Source: Vibrio sp. BS-M-Sm-2 (lineage in GTDB: Bacteria; Pseudomonadota; Gammaproteobacteria; Enterobacterales; Vibrionaceae). From it: a stretch of DNA of 64,000 bases. Positions 45,788 through 53,572 of the stretch are shown here, in pieces. The notes beneath the pieces were generated by a model, which was not told the DNA's origin, did no database searches, and saw only the letters and a program-made list of their open reading frames with translations. The DNA is taken from assembly GCF_041504345.1 (NCBI RefSeq), contig NZ_CP167894.1:1984001-2048000 (forward strand), read 5' to 3'. The number at the start of each line of letters is the position of its first letter. Position 1 is the first letter of the stretch. The translations under genes were made by a program, and so were the position numbers.

Positions 45788-46790
45788 CGTTGCCCACTTT
45801 TTCTTTTTCAGCGACCAGTTTGCCGTTATCGAGCGTGAAGATACGCTCTGAGATCAGGTATTGCTGCTGGTGGCGAGTCATCACAACTTGAACCTGATTT
45901 TGGTTGAGTTGCTGCCAGAAGCCTTGTTCAACAATTGAAGGATCGCCATTGCTGTAAGAGTAAGTCGTGATCGCGCTGTGGTCATCGTTGAGCTCTAGGT
46001 TAATTGAGAACCCAGAGTTTTGTGTTGAGCTTGCGAAGTAGAGTCCGCTCCAGTCCAGTGTTGGATCTTGGTTAGAGACCGTTGCACAGCCATTATAGTT
46101 GCTGTCATTGAGGTTAAGCTTGGCATGCCATCCATAGATAGAATCGCTCATGCCGTCGCTGCAACTCTCTTTTGTAAGGTAGAGTTTGCCTTGCGCTGCT
46201 TTACCTTCTAATTGGTAATCACGACTGCTTGGTGTGGTGCGGCTTGATTCAATATCGAGGATCTGTGGCTGTTCGCCCATCTTAGTGTATTTGAGCTGGT
46301 CTTTATCGAAGCTTGCTGACCAGAAAGGTTCATTGCCGAATACACGTGTTGAACGCAAGGGTTGGTCACAACGATCAGGGTTTTCTGCGGTTAGGATATT
46401 CACTTGATCAACCACGAAACGTGCCGTGAAATCTGCGTTATACCCTGTTTGGCTCGGTACGGTTAGATGACCAATCAGCTCGCCGTATAAGGCTTGGTAA
46501 GGTCTCGCTGAGAGCCCTTGCGCTTCTAATGCGAGTTCTGGTGTTAAATCTAACCAGTATTGTTGTTGGCTACCGCAAGGGGTGAAGGTTCGGCTTTCGT
46601 GGCCAACCACAACCTGACCACGCATGATGAAGGTTTGCGGTTGAATGCTCAGTGGCTCATCCAAGGTTGCTGGTGGAACTTCAGATTGTTGCGGTGTATC
46701 TGGCGCCGTTACACAACCTTGTAGCGCGAATGCGACTAGCCATGTCACTGGGTTTTTCATTACCTTCATGTTATATCTTCCTCGGAGCAA
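45741..46790 (-). CDS. Predicted lipoprotein with COG3650-like region
   Basis: The frame is 349 residues. Translation probably begins at the Met at residue 8 or 11 (MKVMKNPVTWLVAFALQGC): hydrophobic signal and lipobox LQGC, so lipidated and exported. The middle contains GNEPFWSASFDKDQLKYTKMGE, typical of the COG3650/META-like families of envelope proteins, and Cys residues that could form disulfides (ESCSDGMS, NYNGCATV). Function unknown. The C-terminus runs VYPIANGGLVLFRS and stops, but the next frame continues with a plausible domain, so the gene may be frameshifted. Divergent from the EVE gene, 18 bases apart. Confidence 0.78.
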   Translation of the reverse strand: MLRGRYNMKVMKNPVTWLVAFALQGCVTAPDTPQQSEVPPATLDEPLSIQPQTFIMRGQVVVGHESRTFTPCGSQQQYWLDLTPELALEAQGLSARPYQALYGELIGHLTVPSQTGYNADFTARFVVDQVNILTAENPDRCDQPLRSTRVFGNEPFWSASFDKDQLKYTKMGEQPQILDIESSRTTPSSRDYQLEGKAAQGKLYLTKESCSDGMSDSIYGWHAKLNLNDSNYNGCATVSNQDPTLDWSGLYFASSTQNSGFSINLELNDDHSAITTYSYSNGDPSIVEQGFWQQLNQNQVQVVMTRHQQQYLISERIFTLDNGKLVAEKEKVGNVVYPIANGGLVLFRS

Positions 46791-46808
46791 CCGTTAATTG
46801 GATTTATT

Positions 46809-47276
46809 ATGGCATATTGGTTATTTAAAACAGAACCCGACACCTTTTCTATTCAGACTCTTAGAGTACAAAAAACCTCTTGTTGGGAGGGTGTACGCAA
46901 CTATCAGGCTCGAAACATGATGCGTGATGATGTCAAGCTTGGAGACTTGGTGATGATATACCACTCATCATGTAAAAAAGTTGGCGTAGCAGGGATCGCA
47001 AAAGTAACCAGAGAAGCCTACCCAGATCATTTTCAATTCGATCCCGAGAGTGATTACTACGATCCTAAATCTTCTCCTGATAATCCTCGCTGGATTATGG
47101 TGGATGTCGAGTTTGTACGAGTGACTGAGCGTTTGATTCCCTTAGCAACATTGAAAGCTATGCCAGAGCTATCAGAAATGCCATTGGTGAAGCGCGGTAA
47201 TCGCTTGTCCATCATGCCTGTTACTGAACAGGAGTGGCAGGCCATCTTAAGCAAAGAAGTACTCGGTTCTCGCTAA
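46809..47276 (+). CDS. EVE-domain protein
   Basis: A 155-residue protein of the EVE (PUA/YTH-like) fold, which binds modified bases in nucleic acids. Typical motifs are MAYWLFKTEPDTFS, WEGVRNYQARN, GDLVMIYHSSCKKVGVAGIAKV, and YYDPKSSPDNPRWIMVDV. It is a full-length single-domain member. EVE proteins occur with defence systems or in housekeeping contexts; here the neighbours are ordinary genes, so no defence role is implied. A bidirectional terminator follows. Confidence 0.93.
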   Translation: MAYWLFKTEPDTFSIQTLRVQKTSCWEGVRNYQARNMMRDDVKLGDLVMIYHSSCKKVGVAGIAKVTREAYPDHFQFDPESDYYDPKSSPDNPRWIMVDVEFVRVTERLIPLATLKAMPELSEMPLVKRGNRLSIMPVTEQEWQAILSKEVLGSR

Positions 47277-47308
47277 CCTTAGAGGAAGCTTTTAGCGTAA
47301 GGTTCAAA

Positions 47309-47331
47309 AAAGGCAGCCATTGGCTGCCTTT
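47309..47331. terminator. Bidirectional terminator between the EVE gene and yigL
   Basis: AAAGGCAGCC, an ATT loop, GGCTGCCTTT, with an A run before and T-rich DNA after. Confidence 0.82.
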
Positions 47332-47350
47332 ATGTTTTTATTGGGACTGC

Positions 47351-48178
47351 TTAGAGTAGGTGTTTTTCTAAGTAGTGAGCAACGGCGTCGTCTGCGTTGC
47401 TGCCAATCACTTCATTGTCTGGCAGAGCTTTCATCACTTTCTCGTGTGATGTGCCCATGATCAGGCCTTTACCCGCCATAGCTAGCATCTCAGCATCATT
47501 CATACCATCACCAAAGGCGATGCAGTTATCAAGAGTCAGGTTCAGTGATTTCGCAACCGCGTCTAACGCATGGCCTTTCGATACTTCTGCTGCCATCACT
47601 TCTAGACACCAAGGTGTTGAGAAAGCGATGTTCAGTTTGTCGCCAAACATGTCTCTTAGCTTTTGTTCAAACGTCACTAGGTATTCATGGTCTTGTTCTG
47701 GGTGTGTGAAGAAAACTTTCGCAATGCCATCACTCGGCGCGTTGTCAGCTTCAAATCGCTTGTAGCTAAAGCCAGACTCACTGTGGAACTTAGCCAGCAT
47801 TTCATCTTCACGATCCAGCAACCAATCTTCATTTTGGTACATGTGAATGAAGATGTTTGGATCTTGGCGAACCACATCAATAACAGGCTGAACTAAATCC
47901 TGTGGCACGTTCTGGCTATACATTAGCTGATCATTTTGGTCGTGTACGCGCGCACCGTTTGAAGTGATCATGTAGGCCGGAATACCAGCAATCTCTCGAA
48001 TACCCGCAACATCGACATGGTGGCGACCCGTCGCGAAGATAAAGGTATAACCTTGGTCGTGTAACTTCTTGAGTGTCAGCTTGGTAAAATCGCTTAACTG
48101 ATGGTTGGGAGCCAGAAGCGTACCATCTAAATCAGAGGCAACGATTTTCACGGAATCTTTAAGTGCAGGAATAGTCAT
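47351..48178 (-). CDS. yigL: Cof-type HAD-IIB phosphatase YigL
   Basis: A 275-residue sugar-phosphate and pyridoxal-phosphate phosphatase of the HAD-IIB group. Motif I is ASDLDGTLL, motif II ITSNGARVHD, the conserved VSKGHALDAVAKSL carries the motif III Lys, and motif IV is FGDGMNDAEML. FATGRHHVDVAGIR and NADDAVAHYL match E. coli YigL closely. It lies downstream of pldB, on the same strand, as in E. coli. The N-terminus is about ten residues longer than E. coli YigL. Confidence 0.93.
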   Translation of the reverse strand: MTIPALKDSVKIVASDLDGTLLAPNHQLSDFTKLTLKKLHDQGYTFIFATGRHHVDVAGIREIAGIPAYMITSNGARVHDQNDQLMYSQNVPQDLVQPVIDVVRQDPNIFIHMYQNEDWLLDREDEMLAKFHSESGFSYKRFEADNAPSDGIAKVFFTHPEQDHEYLVTFEQKLRDMFGDKLNIAFSTPWCLEVMAAEVSKGHALDAVAKSLNLTLDNCIAFGDGMNDAEMLAMAGKGLIMGTSHEKVMKALPDNEVIGSNADDAVAHYLEKHLL

Positions 48179-48368
48179 TTAACCCTCATTGCAAAATGCT
48201 TAACCAATATCGACACCAGCCAATGCTAGCGCCCTTTGAAATACAATATCTCTATCTAGAAATTGTATGCCAAATTCATGCAAGAAAAGAGGGCAAAGCT
48301 CACTTACTTCTCTTCCTCTTTAGCGCCTCTCTCTTTTGTCCGTTACTTTTCTTGTTACCACGCTAACG

Positions 48369-49349
48369 CTAAGCAAAAAACTGAGTAATAGCATCCAATG
48401 TTGGATTACGATACTCATCCTTCTCAAACAACACCTCATGCCTAGACCCTTCGATGACCTTAAACTGGCAATCTGAGTTGGTTTTCTTCAGCTTGTTGAT
48501 GAACTTTACTTGAGCATCGTTACTCACAATTTTCTCTTCCCCTGCTTGAATCAAAAGCAGTGGGATTTTGATTTGGCGAGTTTGTTGGATGGCCTGCTTG
48601 GCTGCCATTAACCCTTGCCACACCCAGCGTGTGCTCGGTCCGCCTACCTGCAAAGAGGGTGACTCGTCATACAAACGGCGGAACCACTGATAGCGAACCT
48701 CGCTGTGGCTCAGTAAGTTGTTTTCGAAAGGTTTTGAGTAATACGCTTGTTGGCCTGGCGCATAAGTTGGTTTAGCGTGATACGCGGTAAGCACTTGTCC
48801 AACAACCATCGCGATAGGTTTTAGGTACCATTCAGTGTTGATGCCAAACATCGGCGCACACAGGGTTACCTTATCAAAAGGGTGATCCGGATGAGTCTGT
48901 AGATAGCGAGTCGCGATGGTACTGCCCATTGAATGTGCAAGAAGATAACGCTCGGTATATTTACTTAAGTCAAAACTGGCAATGATGTCAGACATGTCTG
49001 ATGCATAATCATTGAACTCATGAATGTGACCAATGTCAGAGTCTGTTACCATACGTTCCGACTGACCTTGACCTTGGTGGTCAAATGAATAAACGTCATA
49101 GCCTTGTTGATAGAAATCATAGAAGAGTTCTTGGTATTTTAGGCAGCACTCGATACGGCCATTTGAAATAACGATGGCTTTGGTATGAGTCGGTGAGGTT
49201 AGGCTACACCAGTACAGCTTCTTTTTACCGGATGATGTTACATACCCATCTTTTCGTTGTTGCCAAAGAGTAGGGATCGGGTGTTTAATCGCTTGCTCGA
49301 ACTGAGGTTCTTGCGTGTAAGAAAACGGGGCGACGCTGTGGTTTTCCAT
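48369..49349 (-). CDS. pldB: Lysophospholipase L2 (alpha/beta hydrolase)
   Basis: A 326-residue alpha/beta hydrolase that hydrolyses 2-acyl lysophospholipids in E. coli. The nucleophile elbow is LLAHSMGSTIA, with FDHQGQGQSER upstream and a late acid and His (LLIQAGEEKIVSN and EGSRHEVLFE). No signal peptide is obvious. Position between yigL and divergent rhtB reproduces the E. coli rhtB/pldB-yigL block. The 190-base gap to yigL has no clear terminator. Confidence 0.9.
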   Translation of the reverse strand: MENHSVAPFSYTQEPQFEQAIKHPIPTLWQQRKDGYVTSSGKKKLYWCSLTSPTHTKAIVISNGRIECCLKYQELFYDFYQQGYDVYSFDHQGQGQSERMVTDSDIGHIHEFNDYASDMSDIIASFDLSKYTERYLLAHSMGSTIATRYLQTHPDHPFDKVTLCAPMFGINTEWYLKPIAMVVGQVLTAYHAKPTYAPGQQAYYSKPFENNLLSHSEVRYQWFRRLYDESPSLQVGGPSTRWVWQGLMAAKQAIQQTRQIKIPLLLIQAGEEKIVSNDAQVKFINKLKKTNSDCQFKVIEGSRHEVLFEKDEYRNPTLDAITQFFA

Positions 49350-49430
49350 GGGAAATTACCTGAACTGGTGCATGTGAGAGCTTTATCGCTACTAATGTTG
49401 TTAGATTAAAGAACTAGTAAGGAAATGCAA

Positions 49431-50048
49431 ATGGATACTCATGTTTGGCTTGCTTATGTCGTCACGGCGATATTGTTTAGTTTGGCTCCGGGTTCAGGTA
49501 CCGTTAACTCAATCAGCAATGGACTAAGTTATGGTACCAAGAAGTCGCTCGCGTCGATCGCAGGCTTACAGCTCGGTCTTGCATTCCACATAATGCTGGT
49601 GGGCGCGGGTATTGGCGCATTAGTCGCTCAATCTGCGTTGGCATTCACTATCATCAAATGGGTGGGCGTGATTTACCTTCTTTGGTTGGGTATTCAAAAG
49701 TGGCGTGACAACTCTAGCTTAGTGGCCTCACAAGAAAACTCGACGCTATCGAGTGGCAAGCTGCTTAGAAATGCGGTGCTGATTAACCTTACCAACCCAA
49801 AATCTATCGTATTTTTGGTGGCTTTGTTTCCTCAATTTATCGATCCCACACAACCACAAGCACCGCAGTTATTAGTGCTAGGTGTGACGACGGTATTCAT
49901 TGATAGCGTTGTTATGTTGGGCTACACCTCATTAGCTTCACAAATGGGACGTTTTATTCGTTCAGATCGCATAATGGGTAAGATAAATAAAATCTTTGGT
50001 GGTATGTTCATGGGCTGCGGCGCATTGCTGGCTGCCGCTAAAGCCTAG
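49431..50048 (+). CDS. rhtB: Homoserine/homoserine lactone efflux protein RhtB
   Basis: LysE-family amino-acid exporter, about six membrane helices, 205 residues. The N-terminal PGSGTVNSISNGLSYGTKKS, and NLTNPKSIVFLVALFPQF in the middle, are diagnostic. An ATG at 49425 is in frame, but it lies one base after the AAGGA ribosome binding site; the ATG at 49431 has proper spacing and is chosen. It is divergent from pldB, as in E. coli. It follows that homoserine or homoserine lactone is the likely substrate, though LysE proteins vary in specificity. Confidence 0.88.
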   Translation: MDTHVWLAYVVTAILFSLAPGSGTVNSISNGLSYGTKKSLASIAGLQLGLAFHIMLVGAGIGALVAQSALAFTIIKWVGVIYLLWLGIQKWRDNSSLVASQENSTLSSGKLLRNAVLINLTNPKSIVFLVALFPQFIDPTQPQAPQLLVLGVTTVFIDSVVMLGYTSLASQMGRFIRSDRIMGKINKIFGGMFMGCGALLAAAKA

Positions 50049-50093
50049 TGAAAGCAATAGAGTTATAGTTAAATCAATTAGAGTTATCAAGAA

Positions 50094-51314
50094 ATGACCG
50101 CTACGTACGTTGCTCGACAACCTATCTTAAACCGTAACAAGAACACACTTGGTTATGAGCTGCTGTTTCGTGACGGAGAAAGGAATGCCTATCCAGCGCA
50201 TATAGAGTCTAACAGAGCAACGTATCGTCTGATTGTTGAGAATTTCTTGTCGGTTGGTCTTAACCCGTCGATCCCATCTTCACGTTGCTTTATTAACTTC
50301 CCGTATCAAAGCTTGATTCGTCGGTTGCCTTTGAGCTTGCCGAAAGACAAGGTTGTGGTTGAGATCCTCGAAACCTGCCAACCGACCGACGAATTATTAG
50401 AAGCCGTTAAAGAGCTATACCAAGCGGGGTACATGATTGCTCTAGATGACTTTACTTCGACGCCAGAATGGGAGCGTTTCCTTAAATACACACATATTGT
50501 TAAGCTCGATATCATGCAGATGGGCTTGGATGAGGCGTGTGATTTGGTAAAAGCTCATCAAGGGAAAAAGTTTAGCTTTCTTGCTGAACGAGTCGAAACC
50601 GAACAAGAATTCCAGCAAGCCAAAGAGGCGGGCTTTAAGTTCTTCCAAGGCTATTTCTTTAGTAAACCGGAAATCATCAAGACCAAGTACATCAGCCCTG
50701 AACAAGTGATTGCCATGGAGCTGTTCCAAGAAGTGTGTAAGCCGGATGTCGACTTCCAACGTGTCGAGAGCATCGTCGCGAAGGATGTCGCTTTGTCTTA
50801 TAAGCTACTGCGCTTTGTGAACACAATGTCGCCTCGTCTTGAGGTAACTATTTCGTCATTCCGTCAGGCCTTGGTTTACTTGGGGCAAGAGAAGCTGAAA
50901 ATGTTTGTTTCGCTGGCGGTGGCGTCTTATGTCTCTGATAAAAAGCCGAAAGAGTTGTATGGCTTGTCTTTACAGCGAGCGCAATTTTGTCAGCGTATGT
51001 CTCGTTATCAGGTATTTGAAGGGCACGCTGAGCAAGCCTTTATGATTGGTTTGTTCTCATTGTTGGATGCATTGCTCGATCTATCGTTAGAGAATTTAGT
51101 TGAGCAACTGCCTTTGTGTAAAAGTATCAAGGTGGCTCTGCTACGTAGAGAAGGGCCATATGGTACCTTGCTCGCGCTTGAAGAGAGCTTTGAACATGCC
51201 GATTGGCAACAGCTTGATGAGCACTGCGCTGATTTAGGATTAAGCGTGGATCAGGTAAAAACGGAGCTTACCGAAGCTCGCCGTTGGAGTCATACCGTGA
51301 CCAACAAGCTCTGA
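50094..51314 (+). CDS. EAL-HDOD signalling protein
   Basis: 406 residues: an N-terminal EAL domain (1 to about 200) and a C-terminal HDOD domain (about 210-400). EAL-type positions are kept: YELLFRD, CFINF, VVEILE, IALDDF, VKLDIM, LAERVET and FQGYFFSKP. The HDOD part shows VALSYKLLRFVNTMSP and ISSFRQALVYLGQEKLK. The architecture matches CdgJ of Vibrio cholerae, a c-di-GMP phosphodiesterase affecting motility, and the YuxH group elsewhere, some of which are inactive. 45 bases after rhtB on the same strand; followed by a strong terminator. Confidence 0.92.
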   Translation: MTATYVARQPILNRNKNTLGYELLFRDGERNAYPAHIESNRATYRLIVENFLSVGLNPSIPSSRCFINFPYQSLIRRLPLSLPKDKVVVEILETCQPTDELLEAVKELYQAGYMIALDDFTSTPEWERFLKYTHIVKLDIMQMGLDEACDLVKAHQGKKFSFLAERVETEQEFQQAKEAGFKFFQGYFFSKPEIIKTKYISPEQVIAMELFQEVCKPDVDFQRVESIVAKDVALSYKLLRFVNTMSPRLEVTISSFRQALVYLGQEKLKMFVSLAVASYVSDKKPKELYGLSLQRAQFCQRMSRYQVFEGHAEQAFMIGLFSLLDALLDLSLENLVEQLPLCKSIKVALLRREGPYGTLLALEESFEHADWQQLDEHCADLGLSVDQVKTELTEARRWSHTVTNKL

Positions 51315-51344
51315 TGTTTCTTCGTTAAACTTTTATGACAATTG

Positions 51345-51372
51345 AAACGCACGCCTTGACGTGCGTTTTTTT
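51345..51372 (+). terminator. Intrinsic terminator after the EAL-HDOD gene
   Basis: AAACGCACG, a CCTTGA loop, CGTGCGTTT and further Ts. It isolates the arsenic genes from upstream transcription. Confidence 0.9.
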
Positions 51373-51383
51373 ATAATTAATAT

Positions 51384-51407
51384 ATACGCATATCCATATA
51401 TGAGTAT
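51384..51407. promoter_or_regulatory. ArsR operator
   Basis: A 10-4-10 palindrome: ATACGCATAT at 51384-51393 and ATATGAGTAT at 51398-51407, one mismatch between arms. It lies 6 bases before the arsR ATG, next to a TATAAT-like -10 (51372). This is the size and A/T character of ArsR-family operators, and implies autorepression relieved by arsenite. Confidence 0.72.
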
Positions 51408-51413
51408 GTAGTT

Positions 51414-51755
51414 ATGCTTCCTCACCAATTTTTTAAATTACTGTCTGATGAAACGCGAGTGCGTTGCTTAATGATGATTGTGCGCCAAGAGTGCCTCTCT
51501 GTTGGTGAGTTGACTCAGGCATTACAAGAAAGTCAGCCAAAGGTTTCACGCCACCTTGCGCAGTTGCGCTCAAACGGCATTTTGACTGACGTTCGCCAAG
51601 GACAATGGGTTTTCTACCGCTTGTCCAAAGATTTACCGGGTTGGATGCTAAAGTTAATTGATGACCTTATCGCATCGAACTGTTTGAAAACTGAATATCA
51701 ACAAGACATTGAACGCCTAGATGCTATGACTTCACGCCCTCAATGTTGCGTTTAA
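51414..51755 (+). CDS. arsR: ArsR-family arsenic-responsive repressor
   Basis: A 113-residue winged-helix repressor. The recognition region is SQPKVSRHLAQLRSNGIL, followed by the wing VRQGQWVFYRL. The As-binding motif of E. coli ArsR (Cys-Val-Cys in helix alpha-3) is absent. Cys90 and the C-terminal pair Cys111-Cys112 (QCCV) could form a C-terminal site, as in the Acidithiobacillus-type ArsR; this is inference. First gene of the cluster with gapdh and arsJ, behind its own operator. Confidence 0.92.
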   Translation: MLPHQFFKLLSDETRVRCLMMIVRQECLSVGELTQALQESQPKVSRHLAQLRSNGILTDVRQGQWVFYRLSKDLPGWMLKLIDDLIASNCLKTEYQQDIERLDAMTSRPQCCV

Positions 51756-51796
51756 TTGAATATTTTTAGATTCCCCACTAGCTGAGAGAGCATACG

Positions 51797-52798
51797 ATGA
51801 CAGTTAAAGTAGGTATTAATGGTTTTGGCCGCATCGGCCGTCTAGCACTTCGCGCAGCATTCGATTGGGCAGAGCTAGAGTTTGTACAAATTAATGATGT
51901 AGCGGGCGATACCGCAACGTTAGCACATCTTCTAGAGTTCGATTCAGTTCAAGGTCGATTTCATCACGAAGTAACTGCAGAAGGCGATGAGATGATCATA
52001 AATGGCCAGCGCATCAAGACCACACAAGAGCGCGACATCGATGCGATCGATTGGTCTGGCTGCGATGTGGTTATCGAAGCGACCGGTGTTCACCGTAAGA
52101 CTTCTTTCCTAAACAAATACCTAGAGCAAGGCGTGAAGCGTGTTGTGGTATCAGCGCCAGTGAAAGAAGAAGGCATCGCAAACATCGTTGTTGGTGTGAA
52201 CGACAACATTTTTGAACCAGCAGTACACAAAATTGTGACGGCTGCGTCTTGTACCACTAACTGCATCGCTCCAGTAGTGAAAGTGATCAACGAGAAGCTT
52301 GGTATCGATAATGCGTCATTCACAACGATTCATGATCTAACTAACACGCAAACCATTCTAGATGCGCCACACAAAGATCTACGTCGTGCACGTGCATGTG
52401 GCATGAGCTTAATCCCAACAACAACTGGCTCTGCGAAGGCGATTGTTGAGATCTTCCCTGAGCTAGAAAACCGCATCAACGGCCACGCGGTTCGTGTACC
52501 ACTAGCGAACGCGTCTCTGACTGACATCATCTTCGAAGTGAAGCAAGACACGACGGCAGAAGAAGTGAACGCGATGTTGAAAGAAGCATCTGAGAACGAG
52601 CTAAAAGGCATCCTTGGCTTTGAAGAGCGCCCACTTGTGTCTATCGACTACAAAGGTGACCAACGTTCAACCATCGTAGATGCACTATCAACTATGTTGG
52701 TAGGTAAGCGCATGGTTAAGATCTACGCTTGGTACGACAACGAAATGGGTTACGCGACACGTACCGCTGAGTTAGTGCGTACCGTTGGTTTAGCTTAA
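51797..52798 (+). CDS. ArsJ-associated glyceraldehyde-3-phosphate dehydrogenase
   Basis: A 333-residue GAPDH. NAD-binding [14 protein letters not shown], catalytic Cys152 in [10 protein letters not shown] and the phosphate-binding THDLTNTQ-like region are present, so it should be active. Next to arsR and arsJ it belongs to the arsenate-resistance GAPDHs: with arsenate instead of phosphate it forms 1-arseno-3-phosphoglycerate, which ArsJ exports. It starts 41 bases after arsR with GAGAG in front. It is unlikely to be the main glycolytic gapA, given its context. Confidence 0.93.
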   Translation: MTVKVGINGFGRIGRLALRAAFDWAELEFVQINDVAGDTATLAHLLEFDSVQGRFHHEVTAEGDEMIINGQRIKTTQERDIDAIDWSGCDVVIEATGVHRKTSFLNKYLEQGVKRVVVSAPVKEEGIANIVVGVNDNIFEPAVHKIVTAASCTTNCIAPVVKVINEKLGIDNASFTTIHDLTNTQTILDAPHKDLRRARACGMSLIPTTTGSAKAIVEIFPELENRINGHAVRVPLANASLTDIIFEVKQDTTAEEVNAMLKEASENELKGILGFEERPLVSIDYKGDQRSTIVDALSTMLVGKRMVKIYAWYDNEMGYATRTAELVRTVGLA

Positions 52799-52805
52799 TA
52801 CTCTT

Positions 52806-52954
52806 CATACTTGAAGCTGCAGCGTTGTTAACTGCGTAAGTTCACTGGAGCGCCGGCCGCCCTAATCACATAGAGCCCCTATGCTCATAGGGCTGAACTT
52901 CATTCCTTTGTAGGGAAAAGGTTACCTAGCTGCAACTCCAATTATTTTGAGTAT
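52806..52954. repeat. Palindromic intergenic repeat element in the ars cluster
   Basis: About 150 bases with nested dyad symmetry: the ends carry ACTTGAAGCTGCAGC and, inverted, ...GTTGCAGC...; AAGTTCA (52838-52844) faces TGAACTT (52894-52900); the core CCCTATG (about 52877) faces CATAGGG. It can fold as a long imperfect hairpin. I have the impression that the same string occurs at many sites in Vibrio genomes, like ERIC or MITE elements. It lies between gapdh and the phosphatase-like gene. Confidence 0.6.
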
Positions 52955-52984
52955 TGGTTCTATAAGAATTTAAGAGATAACACT

Positions 52985-53476
52985 ATGACACACCCAACAT
53001 GGCAACTAGACCTTGAACAAGGCGCGCTGATTCTGACTCCATGCCCAGGTACTAAAGACGCTGATCTTGATACATCTCTGGCACAACTGAAAGAGCAAGG
53101 CGTTGAAGCTATTGTGACTGCGCTCGATGATGCAGAGCTAGCAAGCAAAGACGTGGCAGCACTTGGCGAGAAAACGCGTGCGCTAGGCATGCAGTGGTTC
53201 CAAATCGAAATCGAAGACGATTGTGCTCCGGGTGCTGAGTTTGCGGCGAAATGGTCTGCAGCAAGCCCAGAGCTACACAAAATCGTTGATAGTGGCGCTA
53301 AGGTAGCAATGCACTGCATGGGCGGCTCAGGTCGTACCGGTTTGTTCGCGGCTCATCTGCTTTTAGAAAAAGGCTGGGATCTCGACAAGATCGTTCAAGA
53401 GGTGCAGACACTGCGTCCCGGCGCATTTACTAAGCCTATTCAGGTTGAGTACATCAATGGCGTAGCGAATAGCTAA
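52985..53476 (+). CDS. Cysteine-dependent protein phosphatase-like protein of the ars cluster
   Basis: A 163-residue cytosolic protein with the dual-specificity/tyrosine phosphatase P-loop HCMGGSGRTG (His110, Cys111, Arg117; HC-x5-R) and a possible general acid in the preceding loop IEDDCAPG (Asp78 or Asp79). It resembles the cyclin-dependent kinase inhibitor 3-like group of bacterial phosphatases. It is not an ArsC-type arsenate reductase of the low-molecular-weight fold, since its P-loop is C-terminal. It lies between gapdh and arsJ on the same strand. Role in arsenic resistance is not known to me; acting on arseno- or phospho-intermediates, or as a reductase, is speculation. Confidence 0.85.
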   Translation: MTHPTWQLDLEQGALILTPCPGTKDADLDTSLAQLKEQGVEAIVTALDDAELASKDVAALGEKTRALGMQWFQIEIEDDCAPGAEFAAKWSAASPELHKIVDSGAKVAMHCMGGSGRTGLFAAHLLLEKGWDLDKIVQEVQTLRPGAFTKPIQVEYINGVANS

Positions 53477-53497
53477 TAGTCATCGGTGTTAGACAAG

Positions 53498-53549
53498 GAG
53501 CTTTTGGTATCTGGAGTGTTAAGCTTATCGTGATCCAAAAGCTCTTTTT
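53498..53549 (+). terminator. Intrinsic terminator or attenuator before arsJ
   Basis: GAGCTTTTGG (53498-53507) and CCAAAAGCTC (53535-53544) form a perfect 10-bp stem with a 27-base loop, then TTTTTGTTTT. It ends only about 25 bases before arsJ, and no promoter fits between them, so arsJ must be reached by read-through or regulated antitermination. Confidence 0.75.
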
Positions 53550-53572
53550 GTTTTGATTGCAGAGATAGCATT

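Noticed and set aside
46809..47276. EVE protein as part of a phage-defence system
   Set aside because: Neighbours are a lipoprotein gene and yigL/pldB; no restriction, nuclease or other defence gene is adjacent.
49425..49430. ATG at 49425 as the rhtB start
   Set aside because: It sits one base after the AAGGA ribosome binding site; the ATG at 49431 is correctly spaced.
52985..53476. ArsC arsenate reductase
   Set aside because: The HC-x5-R loop is near the C-terminus with a dual-specificity phosphatase pattern, not the N-terminal CX5R loop of thioredoxin-linked ArsC nor the glutaredoxin-type site.
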